Positions 15,979-25,415 of a DNA stretch of 64,000 nucleotides are shown piece by piece. The position numbers and the translations under genes are program-made. This stretch comes from Chryseobacterium camelliae. GTDB taxonomy: Bacteria; Bacteroidota; Bacteroidia; Flavobacteriales; Weeksellaceae. Within the stretch, counting starts at the first letter, position 1, and the number at the start of each line of letters is the position of its first letter. Under the pieces are notes generated by a model. The model was given only the letters and a program-made list of their open reading frames with translations. It was not told the DNA's origin and ran no database searches. The stretch covers positions 3,038,001-3,102,000 of the forward strand of contig NZ_CP022986.1 of assembly GCF_002770595.1 (NCBI RefSeq). The letters run 5' to 3'.

Positions 15979-17550
15979 TTATGCTAAATCTTTGTTGTAA
16001 AATGCACCTTTGTTCTCTTTCATTTCCATAGACTGGGTAATGATGAGCCGGGCAACGGTCGTTAAGTTTCTGAGTTCGGACAGCTGAGGGGAAAGGATAG
16101 AATAATGGTAGATCTCATCTACAGCTGCCGCGATTTCCTGATGTTTTTGCAGGGCCATACTCAGGCGGCGGTTGCTTCTTACGATACCCACCAGGTCGCT
16201 CATCATTTCCTGCAATTGTTTCCTCAGATAGGATACAATCACCATTTCATCCATGATCTTCATGCCTTCCTCGTTCCATTCCGGAACGGCTTTCAGGTCA
16301 TCAAAGTTGAAACTATTCTGATGCAGGAGCTCTACCGTCTTCATAGCAGCGTTATGTCCGAAGACCAGTCCTTCAAGCAATGAGTTGGAGGCGAGCCTGT
16401 TGGCGCCATGCAGTCCGGAATTGGTGCATTCTCCTACAGCAAACAGGTTATGGATGGAAGACTGTCCGTCCCTGTCCACTTCAATCCCGCCCATCAGGTA
16501 ATGGCAGGCCGGAACTACGGGAATCAGCTGTGAGAAAGGATCAATACCTTCATCCTTGCATTTTTTATAGATGTTGGGGAAGTGTTCCAGGAATTTTTCC
16601 CGGTTCATCTCCCGGCAGTCCAGGCCGACATATTCGTCGCCGGTTATTTTCATTTCTGCATCAATGGCGCGCGCTACAATATCCCGGGAAGCCAGTTCTT
16701 CACGCTCATCATATTTATGCATGAATTTTTCACCTTTCTTCGTCCTTAATTTGGCTCCGTCACCGCGTACGGCTTCAGAGATCAGGAACAGCATGCCGTC
16801 AATCTTGCTGTAGAGGGCCGTAGGGTGGAACTGATAGTACTGCATATTAGATACTTTTCCCCTGGCCCTGGCCACGAAGGCAATCCCGTCACCGGTAGCA
16901 ATGGTAGGGTTGGTCGTATTCTTATAGACATGGCCTGCTCCTCCTGTAGCTACCAGAGTGATTTTTGAAGTGATTTTTTTGATGGTTTTCTGCTTCTCAT
17001 CCAGAATATAGGCTCCGTAGCAATGAATATCGCCTTCTACCAGTTCTTTTCCGGGAACATGGTGCTGCGTGATGATATCGATGACATAATGATGGTCGAG
17101 GATCTCAATATTGGGACTGCTATTGGCTGTCTGCAGCAGGGCACGCTCAATTTCAAACCCGGTAATATCTTTATGATGGACAATTCTGTTTTCCGTATGC
17201 CCGCCTTCTCTTCCTAAAGCGAATTTCCCGTTCTTCATATCGAAGTTGGCTCCCCATTCCACAATTTCATTAAATCTCGCGGGTGCTTCTTTTACCACCA
17301 TTTCCACAATGTCGCGCAGGCTTCCTCCGTCGCCGGCACGCATGGTATCTTCTATATGCTTATCGAAATTGTCTTTCTTAAAATCCGTGACTACAGCCAG
17401 GCCACCCTGCGCGTATTTGGTATTGCTTTCGTCTTTGTCAGACTTGGTGACCATGATGATTTTGGCATCAGGAAACTGTTCAGAAACTTTAATGGCATAG
17501 GACAGACCCGAAATACCGGAGCCGATCACTAATACATCCGCTTTTATCAT
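15979..17550 (-). CDS. nadB: L-aspartate oxidase
   Basis: 523 residues from the ATG at 17550 (MIKADVLVIGSG); an in-frame GTG 27 bases upstream would add residues before the FAD-binding strand and is less likely. FAD-binding GSGISGLSYA at 10-19, then GREGGHTENRIVHHKD, substrate-site HPTALY and RGDGAKLR, and the FAD-contacting GLHGANRLASNSLLEGLVFG. It oxidises L-aspartate to iminoaspartate, the first step of NAD synthesis. Operon with nadC. Confidence 0.95.
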   Translation of the reverse strand: MIKADVLVIGSGISGLSYAIKVSEQFPDAKIIMVTKSDKDESNTKYAQGGLAVVTDFKKDNFDKHIEDTMRAGDGGSLRDIVEMVVKEAPARFNEIVEWGANFDMKNGKFALGREGGHTENRIVHHKDITGFEIERALLQTANSSPNIEILDHHYVIDIITQHHVPGKELVEGDIHCYGAYILDEKQKTIKKITSKITLVATGGAGHVYKNTTNPTIATGDGIAFVARARGKVSNMQYYQFHPTALYSKIDGMLFLISEAVRGDGAKLRTKKGEKFMHKYDEREELASRDIVARAIDAEMKITGDEYVGLDCREMNREKFLEHFPNIYKKCKDEGIDPFSQLIPVVPACHYLMGGIEVDRDGQSSIHNLFAVGECTNSGLHGANRLASNSLLEGLVFGHNAAMKTVELLHQNSFNFDDLKAVPEWNEEGMKIMDEMVIVSYLRKQLQEMMSDLVGIVRSNRRLSMALQKHQEIAAAVDEIYHYSILSPQLSELRNLTTVARLIITQSMEMKENKGAFYNKDLA

Positions 17551-17583
17551 TATGCTTGCTTTAGGTACAATCGTCACAAATAA

Positions 17584-18210
17584 CTAAATAAATGTAAACA
17601 ATTTTTCGTTTGGTTTTCTTACTTTTTTCATGTGCTGGAAAAGATCTTCTTCCGAGCGGTAGCCCAGTGCCAGGGTAACGGTCACCTTTTCCATGGCAGG
17701 ATCAATGTTCAGCGTTTCTTCCAGAACATCCTGACGAAAGCCTTCCATCGGACATGAATCCACATGTTCAAGAGCCGCCGCATACATCAGGTTGGCCAAT
17801 ACAATGTACGACTGTTTTTCTGCCCAGTTGAAGATCTGGTCATCTGTCTGCCGGTCCATATGCTGATGAATGCTTTTCTTAAAAGGATCCAGCTCTTCCA
17901 CAGGAGTATTCCGTATTTCTGCAATGTGGTTGAAATACCCCTGGATATACTTTTCATCAATACTTCTCTTTGAGGTAATAACGATGAGGTGGGAGCAGGT
18001 GGAAATCTGTGATGGGTTGTAGAACGAAGGAATCAATTTCTGCTTCATCTCTTCACTCTGCACCACGATGATTTTATAAGGCTGAAGACCCAGAGAACTG
18101 GCTGCCAGTTTTCCGGATTCCAGTATGGAATGCAGGGTTTCCTGGGGAATGATTTCCCGGTTGAATATTTTTACAGAATATCTTTTGCTTAAAGCTTCCA
18201 AATAGTTCAT
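17584..18210 (-). CDS. Nitroreductase-family NAD(P)H oxidoreductase
   Basis: 208 residues with the nitroreductase fold: KRYSVKIFNRE near the start, the FMN-binding SSLGLQPYKIIVVQ at about 38-51, and the C-terminal LALGYRSEEDLF. Similar to the NfsB group, FMN-dependent enzymes that reduce quinones and nitro compounds. It lies 33 bases before nadB on the same strand, so it may share the nadBC transcript. The physiological substrate is unknown. Confidence 0.9.
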   Translation of the reverse strand: MNYLEALSKRYSVKIFNREIIPQETLHSILESGKLAASSLGLQPYKIIVVQSEEMKQKLIPSFYNPSQISTCSHLIVITSKRSIDEKYIQGYFNHIAEIRNTPVEELDPFKKSIHQHMDRQTDDQIFNWAEKQSYIVLANLMYAAALEHVDSCPMEGFRQDVLEETLNIDPAMEKVTVTLALGYRSEEDLFQHMKKVRKPNEKLFTFI

Positions 18211-18276
18211 ACAACAAATTTAAGCATTGGATATTAATAAACCGGTTAAAAAATGATATATCATTCAGTAAAAACA

Positions 18277-18307
18277 TAAAAAAAGAGCCACTGTATTCCA
18301 GTGGCTC
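18277..18307 (-). terminator. Terminator after the first lectin-headed T9SS gene
   Basis: Perfect 9-bp stem GAGCCACTG (18285-18293) / CAGTGGCTC (18299-18307), 5-base loop, with a T run on the reverse strand. Confidence 0.88.
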
Positions 18308-18328
18308 CTGCTGATGAATAGTTGCTAT

Positions 18329-20581
18329 TTATTCCCTGTTTTTAACCAGGATCCATCCTGAATAGGTAACAGAGGTGTTTTTCTTATCGTTTTCATTCCA
18401 GGTTACCGAATACCAGTAGCTTCCTGTAGGCACTTTTCGTCCTCCTACCGTGCCATCCCACCGGTAACGGTTGGATTTGTCCCCCTGATGGATTTTAGCT
18501 CCGTACCGGTCAAAGATGCTAAACACGAGATTCTTTTTCCCGGCAAGCGCAGAGTAATCAATGGCGTCATTCACGCCGTCTCCGTTAGGTGTGATGACAT
18601 TGATGATATTAGGTACGGTAATGTCTATTTCCATCGGAGTACAGCTGTAACTGTCCCTTATATAGATTTTGTTTACTCCTCTCGATACGTTTTTAAAGAT
18701 ATTGGAATCCTGCCAGTGTATATTATCCATAGAATACTGGTATGGAGCGGTTCCGCCGTTAACATACACTGTTACCGTTGTGCCGGAGATATCAACGGAA
18801 GTAATCACCGGCTGTTCCGATGGATAGACTTTGACGCTTTGGGTAACGACGCAGTCTCCGGTTTTTAATTTCACCCAGTACGTTCCTATGCCTACATTGG
18901 TTATGGAACGGGTATTGGCTCCGGTGCTCCACTCATAGCTTGCGAATCCGGGACCTGCATCCAGCGTGGTGGTTGCTTCAGGGCAGATGGTTTTGTCAGC
19001 CAGTACAGAAGAATATACGGGAGGAATCACCACCAGCGTGACTTTTGCAATTCCGTAGCATCCGCTGGTGTTGCTTACTTTTACATACACCACCCCGTTA
19101 GGAGCGATATAAGCCGTTGGTGTAGAAATCTCATTGGTTCCGTTTACCGCATCTGTGAGCGACGGATAGTATTTTTTGGTGCCAGTTCCCACTGTAGCTG
19201 CCGTAAGATTGAATGACGCGGTGGCCGGGCTGGTTTCAATAGGGCAGGATCTCAGAGTAGCATCGGTAACCGTAACTGTGGGAGCAATATTCAGCGTGAT
19301 TTTGGCATTGGAAACGCATCCCTGGGATGTGGTCACCTTAACGTATACGGTAGCAGCCGGAGAGAAAAATGCAGCAGGATTGGTAATTTCAGGGCCGCCA
19401 TTATTCAGGTCAGCCAGGGTATTGTAGAATTTTTTGGTGACACCCGGTACATTGGTTACTGCCGCGGTAGTAAGGTCAAAAAGCCCTCCTCCTGCATTAT
19501 TATTGTTACAGGCTGTAAGGCTCGCATCCTGTGCTGCAAATGGAGTAGGATTCAGCTGAATGACGCCGTCTCCGTTGTCGCAGAGTGTTGAGGTGGGATC
19601 TTTGATGACTACAGTAATGGTTGTATTTCCGCTGTACTGGAAGTTAGAAGGATTGGCAATAGGGGTAGAGCTTCCTAAAATATAATAACTAATAATATAG
19701 CTGGAAGGATTGGCTACAAATTGCGAAGCGTAAGAGGTCAGGTCTACGATACCGGTACCGCTTGCCGGGTTAACGCAGACAAAAGGGGTCACGGTATTGG
19801 TTAAAATAGGAACTTTGTCGATGAATATTTTAGCATTCTTTATAGAATGCCTTGCACTTGCCGCCCCGGTAGCCGCTGAAAATCCGAAATATCCCTGGGT
19901 CATGCCTATGGCTCCTCCTGACGGGGCAAAAGACTGATTGACTATCTGTACACCATCAATTTTAATGCTGATGATCCAGTTTGTTGGATTGGTAAGGTCG
20001 GTTTGGCCGTTGACTTCCACATGTTTGTACGTTGGTCCCACAAAAGGCTGTGTAGCATTCAGGTCCGGAGAGTGGAAAGTACTTCCCGGAGTGTTGTTAT
20101 ATTCTATATTATTATTGGTTGAATTATTGGTTCCGTACAGCAAATGGACTTTACTCATCTGAGCCTCTGTGCTGTTGTTGAAGATATCAAACCCAACCAT
20201 CAGTCCGGTAGCATTGGCAGGAATCCCAAGCCCTCCTCCGGTGATAAATCCTGTAGGAGGATTATTCAGGTACCAGAATGTGAATCCGTCTCCTTTTCCG
20301 TAAGCAGCCGTTCCGTTGCCATCAATTCTGAAATCAAATTCAACCTTCCACTTATCACAATATTTCAGGTTGATAGGGTCGTTCAGTTTGATCGCACCCG
20401 ACTGCCCGGTTATGTCGTCAGTCAGCCGGATAAAGTCCGTTACGGTAGTTGCGGAAGGGATAAGCGTCCAGCCGGTGGTATTCACGGGATTACCGGTGAG
20501 CTGGTAGGTCTGGGACAATGAATGTTGCGGGATCCCGCAGAACACAAGCAGTAGAAAGTACGTGAGTAGAGCTTTTTTCAT
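18329..20581 (-). CDS. Secreted L-type-lectin protein with T9SS type B sorting domain (paralogue 1)
   Basis: 750 residues. Signal peptide about 1-23; an L-type-lectin-like beta sandwich about 24-255 (KGDGFTFWYL, GLGIPANATGLMVGFDIFNN); two repeated modules of about 80 residues, each with Cys, KKxYxxLxDxxNG, EIxxPxAxxxP and VYVKVxxxxGC; an Ig-like module (TTLDAGPGFASYEWSTGA); a SprB-repeat-like module (GGTAPYQYSMDN); and the type B C-terminal domain about 661-750 (NVITPNGDGVND to the end). It should be exported by Sec, moved across the outer membrane by T9SS and attached to the cell surface, probably as a glycan-binding adhesin. Its C-terminal half is closest to the protein at 27621-29696. Confidence 0.9.
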   Translation of the reverse strand: MKKALLTYFLLLVFCGIPQHSLSQTYQLTGNPVNTTGWTLIPSATTVTDFIRLTDDITGQSGAIKLNDPINLKYCDKWKVEFDFRIDGNGTAAYGKGDGFTFWYLNNPPTGFITGGGLGIPANATGLMVGFDIFNNSTEAQMSKVHLLYGTNNSTNNNIEYNNTPGSTFHSPDLNATQPFVGPTYKHVEVNGQTDLTNPTNWIISIKIDGVQIVNQSFAPSGGAIGMTQGYFGFSAATGAASARHSIKNAKIFIDKVPILTNTVTPFVCVNPASGTGIVDLTSYASQFVANPSSYIISYYILGSSTPIANPSNFQYSGNTTITVVIKDPTSTLCDNGDGVIQLNPTPFAAQDASLTACNNNNAGGGLFDLTTAAVTNVPGVTKKFYNTLADLNNGGPEITNPAAFFSPAATVYVKVTTSQGCVSNAKITLNIAPTVTVTDATLRSCPIETSPATASFNLTAATVGTGTKKYYPSLTDAVNGTNEISTPTAYIAPNGVVYVKVSNTSGCYGIAKVTLVVIPPVYSSVLADKTICPEATTTLDAGPGFASYEWSTGANTRSITNVGIGTYWVKLKTGDCVVTQSVKVYPSEQPVITSVDISGTTVTVYVNGGTAPYQYSMDNIHWQDSNIFKNVSRGVNKIYIRDSYSCTPMEIDITVPNIINVITPNGDGVNDAIDYSALAGKKNLVFSIFDRYGAKIHQGDKSNRYRWDGTVGGRKVPTGSYWYSVTWNENDKKNTSVTYSGWILVKNRE

Positions 20582-20649
20582 CTGATCAGAATTGATTGTT
20601 TGTTAATAGAATTGGATATGATATGGCAGTGCATATGCATGTATCATGG

Positions 20650-20687
20650 TTAAAATAGAAGATCACTCCTGTGCAGAAGTGATCTTC
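20650..20687 (-). terminator. Hairpin after the second lectin-headed T9SS gene
   Basis: 10-bp stem GAAGATCACT (20658-20667) / AGTGATCTTC (20678-20687); TATTTTA follows on the reverse strand. Confidence 0.7.
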
Positions 20688-20694
20688 AGATAGT

Positions 20695-22953
20695 TTATTC
20701 TCTGTTTTTTACCAATACCCAGCCTGAATAGTTTGTCTGTGTATTATTTTTATCATTTTCATTCCATGAGATGGTATACCAGTAGGTGCCGGTAAGGATT
20801 TTCTTTCCGGATGAAGTTCCGTCCCATTTGTAGTTTCGTATTTTATCTGCCTTGTACAGCTGGTTTCCATAACGGTCATAGATGGTAAATACCAGGTTTT
20901 TCTTATAAGCCAGCGCAGAATAGTCGATAAAGTCATTTTTGTTGTCTCCGTTAGGGGTAATGACATTAAGCAGATTCGGAACGGTAACCTGGATCTGAAC
21001 CGGTTCACAGTTATAGGCATCTTTTACGTATACTTTAACTTCCCCTCTTTTAAGGTCTGTAAAGATATTGGAGTCCTGCCAGTTAATGCCGTCCAGCGAG
21101 TATTTGTATGGCGGTAACCCTCCGTTTACATTAATGGTAATGGTATTGTTACTGATGTCGATAGAAGAAATTACCGGTTGTACGGCAGCATTCACTTTAA
21201 CCATCTGAAGAGTGTAGCAGTTGCCCGTTTTCAGCTTTACCCAGTAAATTCCTACAGGGACTCCCTGGATGGCCTGGGTAGTGGCGCCGGTGCTCCATTC
21301 ATATCCGTCAAATCCCGGTCCTGCATCCAGTGTGGTTCTTTCTGCGATACAGATGGTTTTATCTTTCAGGACTGATGACTGTACAGGCGGCAATACCTTA
21401 AGGGTAATTTTAGCAATCATATAGCAGCCGTTTGAATCAGTGACCTTCACATATATTACTGCATCCGTTGAAATATACGCTGCCGGATTCAAAATCTCAT
21501 TGGTTCCGCTAACGGCATTCGCAACCGTAGTATAATATTTTTTGGTAACCCCTGTCGCTGAAGTTACATTTGCTGAAGTCAGGTTGAAAGCTCCCGTTGT
21601 AGGTGCTGCATCTATAAAACAGGACTGAAGCGTGGCGTCATTCACTGTCGTATTGGGGTGGAAGGTAAGGTTGATCTTGGCGTTTCCTGTACATCCCTGT
21701 GATGTGGTCACTTTTACATATACGGTTCCTGCTGCAGAAACGTAAGCAGCCGGGTTGGTAATTTCGTTGGTTCCAGCGGTGAGGTCGTTGAGGGTTTTGT
21801 AATATTTTTTTATTACACCGGTCTGAGCGGTTACGTTAGCTACGGTAAGGTCATAGGTTGCCATTCCTGCATTGTTGTTATTACAGGCGGTCAGTGTGGC
21901 ATCATTCGCTGTAAAAGGAGACAGCGTCAGCAGGATCTTTCCGTCCGGGTTATCACACAGGATCCCGGCGTTATCTTTCACTACTACTGTAATTGACGTA
22001 TTGGTGCTGAACTGATAGTTGGCAGGATTGGCAATAGGCGTCGAGCTGCCGGTAACATAATAGGTAAATGTATAATTGCCCGGATTGGAAACAAACTGGC
22101 TGTTGAAAGAAGTCAGGTTAACCACCGCGTTTCCTGTCGTAGGATTCGGGCAGAATGACTGTGTCGTCGAAGTCTGTAAAATGGATACTTTATCTGTGTA
22201 TATTTTTGCATTTTTAATGGAATGCCTGGCACTTGCCGCTCCGGTAGACGCTGAAAAGCCAAAATACCCCTGGGTCATTCCCCCTGCTGTCCCGGATGGA
22301 GCAAAAGACTGCGAAACAATAGTGTTGTTATCAATCTTTATGGTAATGATCCAGTTAGTTACATTGGCCGGATCTACTTCCCCTGTTACTTCTACGTGCT
22401 TGTAATTGGCGCCTACAAAAGGCTGGGTTGCAATAAGGTCCGGTGAGTGGAAAGTACTTCCCGGAGTAGTATTATATTCTATATTGTTTCCTGCGGTATT
22501 ATTGGTTCCATAGAGCAGGTGAACCTTGCTCATCTGTGCTTCCGTGCTGTTGTTGAAGATATCAAATCCGATCATCAGCCCTGTGGCATTAGCGGGGATC
22601 CCGAGTCCGCCACCGGTTACATAGGAGGCAGGAGGATTAGCCAAGTACCAGAACGCAAAGCCATCCCCTTTTCCATAGCTGGCGGTTCCGTTGCCGTCAA
22701 TCCTGAAATCAAATTCCACCCTCCATTTATTACAGAACTTCAGGTTGATCGGTGCATTGAGCTTGATGCCTCCCACCTGCGAAATCTGATCTGCTGTAAG
22801 CTGTATGAAATCGGTATTGACCGTTGCTGAAGGAACTACATCCCATCCGGTTGTGTTGACAGGATTTCCTGTGAGCTGATAGGTTTGGGAGAAAAAAGTT
22901 CCGGAAAAGCAAAACAATAGTATAGTTAAATAAGACAGTAGTTTTCTTTTCAT
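20695..22953 (-). CDS. Secreted L-type-lectin protein with T9SS type B sorting domain (paralogue 2)
   Basis: 752 residues, same order of domains as the gene at 18329: signal peptide, lectin-like head nearly identical in long stretches (NNSTEAQMSKVHLLYGTNN), two repeated Cys modules, Ig-like module (TTLDAGPGFDGYEWSTGATT), SprB-repeat-like module and type B C-terminal domain at about 663-752. In spite of the shared head, its C-terminal half (NQLYKADKIRNYKWDG, NDKNNTQT) is closer to the PPC-headed protein at 25416-27503. Predicted surface glycan-binding protein secreted by T9SS. Confidence 0.9.
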   Translation of the reverse strand: MKRKLLSYLTILLFCFSGTFFSQTYQLTGNPVNTTGWDVVPSATVNTDFIQLTADQISQVGGIKLNAPINLKFCNKWRVEFDFRIDGNGTASYGKGDGFAFWYLANPPASYVTGGGLGIPANATGLMIGFDIFNNSTEAQMSKVHLLYGTNNTAGNNIEYNTTPGSTFHSPDLIATQPFVGANYKHVEVTGEVDPANVTNWIITIKIDNNTIVSQSFAPSGTAGGMTQGYFGFSASTGAASARHSIKNAKIYTDKVSILQTSTTQSFCPNPTTGNAVVNLTSFNSQFVSNPGNYTFTYYVTGSSTPIANPANYQFSTNTSITVVVKDNAGILCDNPDGKILLTLSPFTANDATLTACNNNNAGMATYDLTVANVTAQTGVIKKYYKTLNDLTAGTNEITNPAAYVSAAGTVYVKVTTSQGCTGNAKINLTFHPNTTVNDATLQSCFIDAAPTTGAFNLTSANVTSATGVTKKYYTTVANAVSGTNEILNPAAYISTDAVIYVKVTDSNGCYMIAKITLKVLPPVQSSVLKDKTICIAERTTLDAGPGFDGYEWSTGATTQAIQGVPVGIYWVKLKTGNCYTLQMVKVNAAVQPVISSIDISNNTITINVNGGLPPYKYSLDGINWQDSNIFTDLKRGEVKVYVKDAYNCEPVQIQVTVPNLLNVITPNGDNKNDFIDYSALAYKKNLVFTIYDRYGNQLYKADKIRNYKWDGTSSGKKILTGTYWYTISWNENDKNNTQTNYSGWVLVKNRE

Positions 22954-23128
22954 TAATATAATACTTTTAATTAGACGCGTAAAGATATTAAATCCTAATT
23001 GAATAACAGGTATTACATAATGATTTTGTTATAAATGATGTCTTTTTTTTAATAAATGATAACCCAAATCGAAAATGGTTAAAATTTTAAATAATTAAAT
23101 TGTCTTATTATAAAATCCTGTTTGCAGA

Positions 23129-23605
23129 TTAAAAGAGCGAATTATTTTCCATGTTTTCAAAGTATATGTCAGTTTCCAGTTGCCCGGAAGCAGCTGCTGC
23201 AACGGCAAGTTTATCGCACAGTTCATTTTCAAAATGCCCGGCATGCCCCTTGATCCAGTGCAATTTAGGTGTGTGTTTCTGGTATACTTCAATAAAACGT
23301 TTCCATAGATCAGGATTCTTTACGTTTTTCCATCCTCTGCGGACCCAGCCTGAGATCCAGTTCTGGTTTACCGCATCTGCTACGTACTTGCTGTCGGTGT
23401 ATATATGGATGTCGTTTTCTGTGGATTTAAGCTTCTCAAGCGCTGTAATTACGGCGAGGAGCTCCATCCTGTTATTCGTAGTTTTTCGGAAACCTTTTGA
23501 AAACGTTTTCTGGTAATTTTTTTCAGGGACACGCATGAGAATTCCGTATCCTCCTTTTCCGGGATTTCCGCTGCAGGCTCCGTCTGTGTAAATTTCAATT
23601 CTCAA
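23129..23605 (-). CDS. rnhA: Ribonuclease HI
   Basis: 158 residues, usual length. Catalytic residues by alignment with E. coli: Asp8 in YTDGACSGNPG, Glu48 in NNRMELLAV, Asp71 in YTDSKYV, His121 in KGHAGH, and Asp131 in ELCDKLA. It cuts RNA in RNA-DNA hybrids in the cytoplasm. It lies 70 bases after dnaB on the same strand, so the two replication genes may be cotranscribed within an otherwise secreted-protein region. Confidence 0.96.
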   Translation of the reverse strand: MRIEIYTDGACSGNPGKGGYGILMRVPEKNYQKTFSKGFRKTTNNRMELLAVITALEKLKSTENDIHIYTDSKYVADAVNQNWISGWVRRGWKNVKNPDLWKRFIEVYQKHTPKLHWIKGHAGHFENELCDKLAVAAAASGQLETDIYFENMENNSLF

Positions 23606-23675
23606 TGGGTTCCGTCGTAAAATTATAAGTAGCTTCAGGTTCTGTCTGACTTTTAAATGTCCTGAGTGGGTTCAA

Positions 23676-25262
23676 TTAAAAAGGAAAATCGTCATCCTCA
23701 TCAAAATCATTCATGGAAGATCCTGACAATTGTGAGCTATCCGGAATGTCAAACGCGGCACCCGGCTGGATGGTGGTCCTGATTTTATCAAAGCCATTGG
23801 CATCACCAGACCCGAAGTTTGAAGGATAGCCTCCGCCACCCTCGAAAGCTGCTTCTACATCTCCGAATTTGGCAAAATGCTTAAGGAAGGAAAGCCTTAC
23901 ATCTGCAGTGGCACCGTTCCTGTGCTTGGCAATAATAAGCTCTGCCTGATTTTCCGTTGAGGTTTCCTGTCCTTCTTCATCGTTGTCCCAGACAGTAATT
24001 TTGTAATATTCAGGACGGAAGATGAAGGATACTATATCCGCATCCTGCTCAATTGCTCCGGATTCCCTCAGGTCAGAAAGCTGGGGTCTTTTACCCGGGC
24101 GGGCTTCCACACTCCTGGAGAGCTGAGAAAGTGCAATAACCGGCACGTTAAGTTCCTTGGCAATAGCCTTCAGTGAACGTGAAATCATGGAAATCTCCTG
24201 TTCACGGTTTCCTACGCCTTTACCACCGCTTCCGGCAGTCATCAGCTGAAGGTAATCCACCATGATTAGCCTTACACCATGCTGCATCACCAGTCTCCGG
24301 CATTTTGCCCGGAAATCGAATATGGAGAGGGAAGGCGTCTCATCAATATAAAGCGGCGCATTCTCCAGCTCGGAAACATTGGAGAACAGCCTTTGCCATT
24401 CATCATCGTCCAGGGTACCTTTTCTGAGTTTCTCCGATGAAATCCTGGTTTCCGAGGCGATCATCCTGGTGATCAGCTGTACGGACGCCATCTCGAGAGA
24501 GAACAGTGCCATTGGGATTTTATGCCCTACCGCGATATTTCTGGCCATGGACAGCAGGAATGCTGTCTTCCCCATTGCCGGACGTGCCGCAATGATGATG
24601 AGGTCAGAATTCTGCCACCCTCCTGTTTCTTTATCTACATCCCGGAATCCTGATGGTACTCCGGAAAGTCCCTGCTTATCTTTAAGGGACTTAATTGTTT
24701 CAATCGCTTGTTTTACAAGGGAATTGGCGGTGTCAAATCCTTTTTTAATGGTTCCGTTGGTGATTTCGAAGAAAGACTGTTCCGCCTTATCCAGAAGTTC
24801 AAAAACGTCTGTTGATTCTTTATAGGCAGAATCGATAACATTGGCGGAAACATTGATCAGGCTCCGCAGGATATATTTTTCAAGGATAACCCGTACGTGG
24901 TATTCGATATGGGCAGAAGAACTTACCCCCATGGTAAGGTCAATAATATAATGATCTCCGCCCGCAGTATACAGTTTCTCTTCTTTTTTCAGGTCCTGTA
25001 TGATGGTCATCAGGTCTACCGGATGGTTCCCTTCATATAGTTTCAGGATGGTTGCAAAAATTACCTGATGCCTCGGATCATAGAAAACTTCAGGAGTAAG
25101 CAGGTCAATGGAATGGTCAAGCCCTTTTTTATCAATTAAAAAAGTTCCGATCACCAGTCTTTCAAAATCCACTGCATTAGGAGGCATTTTTCCATCAGCA
25201 ATTGACAGCTCTCTGGCAAAATTTCCATGTGTGAGAGATGATAATGTTTCTTTCTGCGCCAT
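23676..25262 (-). CDS. dnaB: Replicative DNA helicase DnaB
   Basis: 528 residues. N-terminal DnaB domain from about residue 27 (PPNAVDFERLVIGTFLIDKKG), RecA-like helicase domain with Walker A ARPAMGKT at 226-233 and a Walker B-like RLIMVDYLQLM. No intein interrupts the P-loop. The C-terminus is extended by a Gly/Ser-rich linker ending in NDFDEDDDFPF, close to the acidic tail of single-strand-binding proteins. A -7 box TATCTTTG ends 4 bases before the ATG. It unwinds DNA at the replication fork. Confidence 0.96.
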   Translation of the reverse strand: MAQKETLSSLTHGNFARELSIADGKMPPNAVDFERLVIGTFLIDKKGLDHSIDLLTPEVFYDPRHQVIFATILKLYEGNHPVDLMTIIQDLKKEEKLYTAGGDHYIIDLTMGVSSSAHIEYHVRVILEKYILRSLINVSANVIDSAYKESTDVFELLDKAEQSFFEITNGTIKKGFDTANSLVKQAIETIKSLKDKQGLSGVPSGFRDVDKETGGWQNSDLIIIAARPAMGKTAFLLSMARNIAVGHKIPMALFSLEMASVQLITRMIASETRISSEKLRKGTLDDDEWQRLFSNVSELENAPLYIDETPSLSIFDFRAKCRRLVMQHGVRLIMVDYLQLMTAGSGGKGVGNREQEISMISRSLKAIAKELNVPVIALSQLSRSVEARPGKRPQLSDLRESGAIEQDADIVSFIFRPEYYKITVWDNDEEGQETSTENQAELIIAKHRNGATADVRLSFLKHFAKFGDVEAAFEGGGGYPSNFGSGDANGFDKIRTTIQPGAAFDIPDSSQLSGSSMNDFDEDDDFPF

Positions 25263-25266
25263 GATG

Positions 25267-25274
25267 CAAAGATA
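25267..25274 (-). promoter_or_regulatory. -7 box (TATCTTTG) four bases before dnaB
   Basis: Reverse-strand TATCTTTG fits TAnnTTTG and is separated from the dnaB ATG by only CATC, implying a leaderless or near-leaderless mRNA. Confidence 0.55.
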
Positions 25275-25362
25275 GTTTTTTTGAAAAGTAAATTAAAAAT
25301 AGTAATCCACAAATTAAAGGGATCAGGAGCAAATGCCCATCAAATCAGGCAATGCGGTGTGT

Positions 25363-25396
25363 AAAAAAAAATCACCCTGCAAGAGGGTGATTTTTT
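25363..25396 (-). terminator. Terminator after the first PPC-headed T9SS gene
   Basis: ATCACCCT (25371-25378) / AGGGTGAT (25384-25391), loop GCAAG, with A and T runs on both sides; on the reverse strand it follows the stop at 25416. Confidence 0.85.
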
Positions 25397-25415
25397 AAGT
25401 ATTTGAAAACGAAGG

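Noticed and set aside
23676..25262. Intein in DnaB
   Set aside because: The P-loop and following motifs are continuous and the length is normal for a DnaB with a C-terminal extension.
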